A stretch of 64,000 nucleotides of DNA from Caulobacter sp. (GTDB lineage Bacteria; Pseudomonadota; Alphaproteobacteria; Caulobacterales; Caulobacteraceae), in NCBI GenBank assembly GCA_030680355.1, contig JAUXVF010000028.1, forward strand, positions 1-64,000, in the 5' to 3' direction. Positions 62,450 through 64,000 of the stretch are shown here, piece after piece (position 1 is the first letter of the stretch; the number at the start of each line of letters is the position of its first letter). A program made the translations under genes and the position numbers. The notes below the pieces were generated by a model. The model made no database searches. It was not told the DNA's origin and saw only the letters and a list, made by a program, of their open reading frames with translations.

Positions 62450-63118
62450 ATGGCACGCAGATCGATGCTGGCGAAAGGGCTCACCGCCTCGCGGCCGGTT
62501 ATGCCCGACCCGCTCGATGAGCCCGCGCTGGTCGCTTACGACTTCGACGGCACCCTGACGGTCAAGGACAGCTTCACCACCTTCCTGAAATGGCGGGCCG
62601 GCCCGCTGCGGTACGCGTTCGGCTGTTTGAAGCTGACGCCGGCGGCGGTGGCCTATCTGTTCCATCGCAATCGCGGGCGGATCAAATCCGCCGCCGTGCG
62701 CGAATTTCTCAAGGGCGCCCACCGGGACACCCTGGAAGCCGAAGCCCGCGCCTTCGCCGAATACGCCGCGCCCCGGTTGTTTCGCCCCGACGCCCTGATG
62801 TCCTGGCGACGCTGGCGGGCCAGCGGCGCCAAGACCATCATCGTCAGCGCCTCGCCCGATCTCGTGGTCGCCCCCTTCGCCCGGGGGCTGGGCTGTGACC
62901 GGCTGATCGCCAGCGGCATCGCCTTCGACAAGGACGACCGGGCGATCGGCGTGCTGCTGGGCCCCAACTGCCGCGGCCCCGAGAAGGTCCGCCGCCTGCG
63001 GGAGGTCTATGGCGAGGATATCCGCCTGACCGCCGCCTACGGCGACACATCCGGCGACCGGGAGATGCTGCGCATCGCCGACGAGAAGGGCTACCGGGTG
63101 TTCAAGGGCCGTCCCTGA
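62450..63118 (+). CDS. cicA: HAD-IB family phosphatase, CicA-like
   Basis: The 222-residue HAD-superfamily hydrolase has motif [16 protein letters not shown], motif [13 protein letters not shown] and motif III/IV around [13 protein letters not shown]. In Caulobacter a phosphatase-like gene, cicA, lies between clpP and clpX; position, direction and family agree. Overproduction of CicA disturbs cell morphology there, but the substrate is unknown. The assignment by position is an inference. Confidence 0.8.
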   Translation: MARRSMLAKGLTASRPVMPDPLDEPALVAYDFDGTLTVKDSFTTFLKWRAGPLRYAFGCLKLTPAAVAYLFHRNRGRIKSAAVREFLKGAHRDTLEAEARAFAEYAAPRLFRPDALMSWRRWRASGAKTIIVSASPDLVVAPFARGLGCDRLIASGIAFDKDDRAIGVLLGPNCRGPEKVRRLREVYGEDIRLTAAYGDTSGDREMLRIADEKGYRVFKGRP

Positions 63119-63127
63119 GGGCCGGCC

Positions 63128-63382
63128 ATGAAACATGCGGGCCCCGCCGCGCTGGACGCGCTCGAGCCTCTGCTGACCGGCCTTCGCGCCCTGCCCGGAC
63201 TGAAGGAAGCCCGGCGCGGCGTCTTCCATCACCGGTCGAAGGCCTTTCTGCATTTCCATGAGGACCCGTCCGGACTCCACGCCGACCTGCGGCGCGGCGA
63301 GGCCTTCGAACGGTTTCGGGTGGAAACCGACGCCGAGCGGGCGCGGCTGCTGGCCCTGGTCGTGGCGGCCGCCGCGCCGTAG
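63128..63382 (+). CDS. Hypothetical small protein
   Basis: The 84-residue protein begins nine bases after the cicA-like stop and is probably co-transcribed. It contains ARRGVFHHRSKAFLHFHEDP and LHADLRRGEAFERF, which look like a small, conserved alpha-beta domain with several histidines. I do not recognise the family. Confidence 0.75.
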   Translation: MKHAGPAALDALEPLLTGLRALPGLKEARRGVFHHRSKAFLHFHEDPSGLHADLRRGEAFERFRVETDAERARLLALVVAAAAP

Positions 63383-63397
63383 GCCGCACCCAGACAG

Positions 63398-63431
63398 CAC
63401 AACACGCTCCGGACAGGGTCCGAAGCGTGCT
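63398..63431. terminator. Hairpin between convergent genes
   Basis: CACGCTCCGGAC pairs imperfectly with GTCCGAAGCGTG near 63403-63429, in the gap between the convergent small gene and clpP. T runs on either side are weak, so this may be a bidirectional terminator of low strength. Confidence 0.4.
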
Positions 63432-63477
63432 GAACATCGCGGGGTCGCCTCCCCTGACGGGAAGGCCGGTCGTTATC

Positions 63478-64000
63478 CTAGGTTTCGGCGTGGGCCTCGG
63501 CGCCTTCACGGGTCTCGTAGACGTGGTCGACGATGCCCCAGGCCTTGGCTTCCTCGGCGCTCATGAAGTGGTCGCGATCAAGCGTGGTCTCGACCTCTTC
63601 CATCGTCCGGCCGGTGTGTTTGACGTAGATCTCGTTGAGCCGCTGCTTGGTTTTCAGGATGTCCTCGGCGTGCCGCATGATGTCGCTGGCCTGGCCGCGG
63701 AACCCGCCGGAGGGCTGGTGGACCATGATGCGGGCGTTGGGCAGGGAGACGCGCTGGCCGACAGCGCCGGCGCAGAGCAGCAGCGAGCCCATCGAGGCGG
63801 CCATGCCCATACAGACGGTCGAAACCGGGCTCTTGATGTATTGCATGGTGTCGTAAATCGCCAGGCCGCTGGTCACCACGCCGCCCGGCGAGTTGATGTA
63901 CATGGAGATTTCCTTCTTGGGATTCTCCGACTCCAGAAACAGCAGCTGCGAGCAGATCAAGGCGGCCATGCCATCCTCGACCGGACCGGTCAGGAAGATG
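63478..64000 (-). CDS. clpP: ATP-dependent Clp protease proteolytic subunit (truncated by window end)
   Basis: The visible part (about 174 codons) lacks the N-terminus, which continues beyond the right edge. The catalytic triad is visible as Ser in [12 protein letters not shown], His in [12 protein letters not shown] and Asp in [10 protein letters not shown]. It pairs functionally with ClpX, encoded two genes away. The reading frame stays open to the last base of the window. Confidence 0.97.
   Translation of the reverse strand, partial: IFLTGPVEDGMAALICSQLLFLESENPKKEISMYINSPGGVVTSGLAIYDTMQYIKSPVSTVCMGMAASMGSLLLCAGAVGQRVSLPNARIMVHQPSGGFRGQASDIMRHAEDILKTKQRLNEIYVKHTGRTMEEVETTLDRDHFMSAEEAKAWGIVDHVYETREGAEAHAET

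Overview
This window is chromosomal DNA from an alphaproteobacterium, most likely of the Caulobacterales (Caulobacter / Phenylobacterium / Brevundimonas relatives). G+C is very high. LpxI replaces LpxH, ProS is of the short type, NuoE has the alphaproteobacterial C-terminal extension, DUF1467 and RNase J are neighbours, a 29-residue SidA-like peptide sits upstream of dnaE, and a CicA-like phosphatase lies between clpP and clpX. These inferences rest on family knowledge and gene order; no database search was possible.

Layout. Positions 1-490 hold palindromic repeats and no supported gene. From 491 to 16450 the minus strand carries an envelope and translation block, read right to left: rpsB, tsf, pyrH, frr, uppS, cdsA, dxr, rseP, bamA, ompH (skp-like), lpxD, fabZ, lpxA, lpxI, lpxB and a flavoprotein. 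It links translation and UMP supply to undecaprenyl phosphate, CDP-diacylglycerol, isoprenoid, outer-membrane protein and lipid A synthesis, with many start/stop overlaps. Between the rpsB promoter and the dnaE stop codon sits a compact cassette (about 16616-17092): one four-helix-bundle (S23/Avd-like) gene between inverted arrays of the G-rich heptamer AGGGAGT. Upstream of dnaE is a probable sidA division-inhibitor peptide, with a near-consensus SOS box in its promoter and a divergent VOC-family gene.

From 21251 to 29147 the minus strand carries a GIY-YIG-like gene, lolD, lolC, proS, DUF1467, methylmalonyl-CoA epimerase, RNase J, coaX and birA. From 29149 to 43996 lies a complete respiratory complex I operon, nuoA to nuoN, with two extra small membrane or lipoprotein genes embedded in it and a good housekeeping promoter in front of nuoA. 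Then come an AbgT-family transporter, tRNA-Asp, a hydrolase, a NUDIX protein, tRNA-Val, hupB and lon.

From 50500 to 60760 is an accessory stretch separating lon from clpX. It contains a DUF3606 protein, a cluster of REP-like palindromes, a fatty acid desaturase, an ECF sigma factor with its membrane partner, a SRPBCC protein, a pseudouridine synthase, a DsbA-fold isomerase with an atypical SDR, a malonyl-CoA synthetase-like enzyme with a Crp-type regulator, a TauD-type dioxygenase and a lower-G+C DUF3800 gene. The window ends with clpX, the cicA-like gene, a small hypothetical gene and a truncated clpP.

The observations most worth follow-up are the heptamer-flanked S23 cassette, the sidA-like peptide with its promoter, the extra genes inside the nuo operon, and the REP-like family around 50.9 kb.
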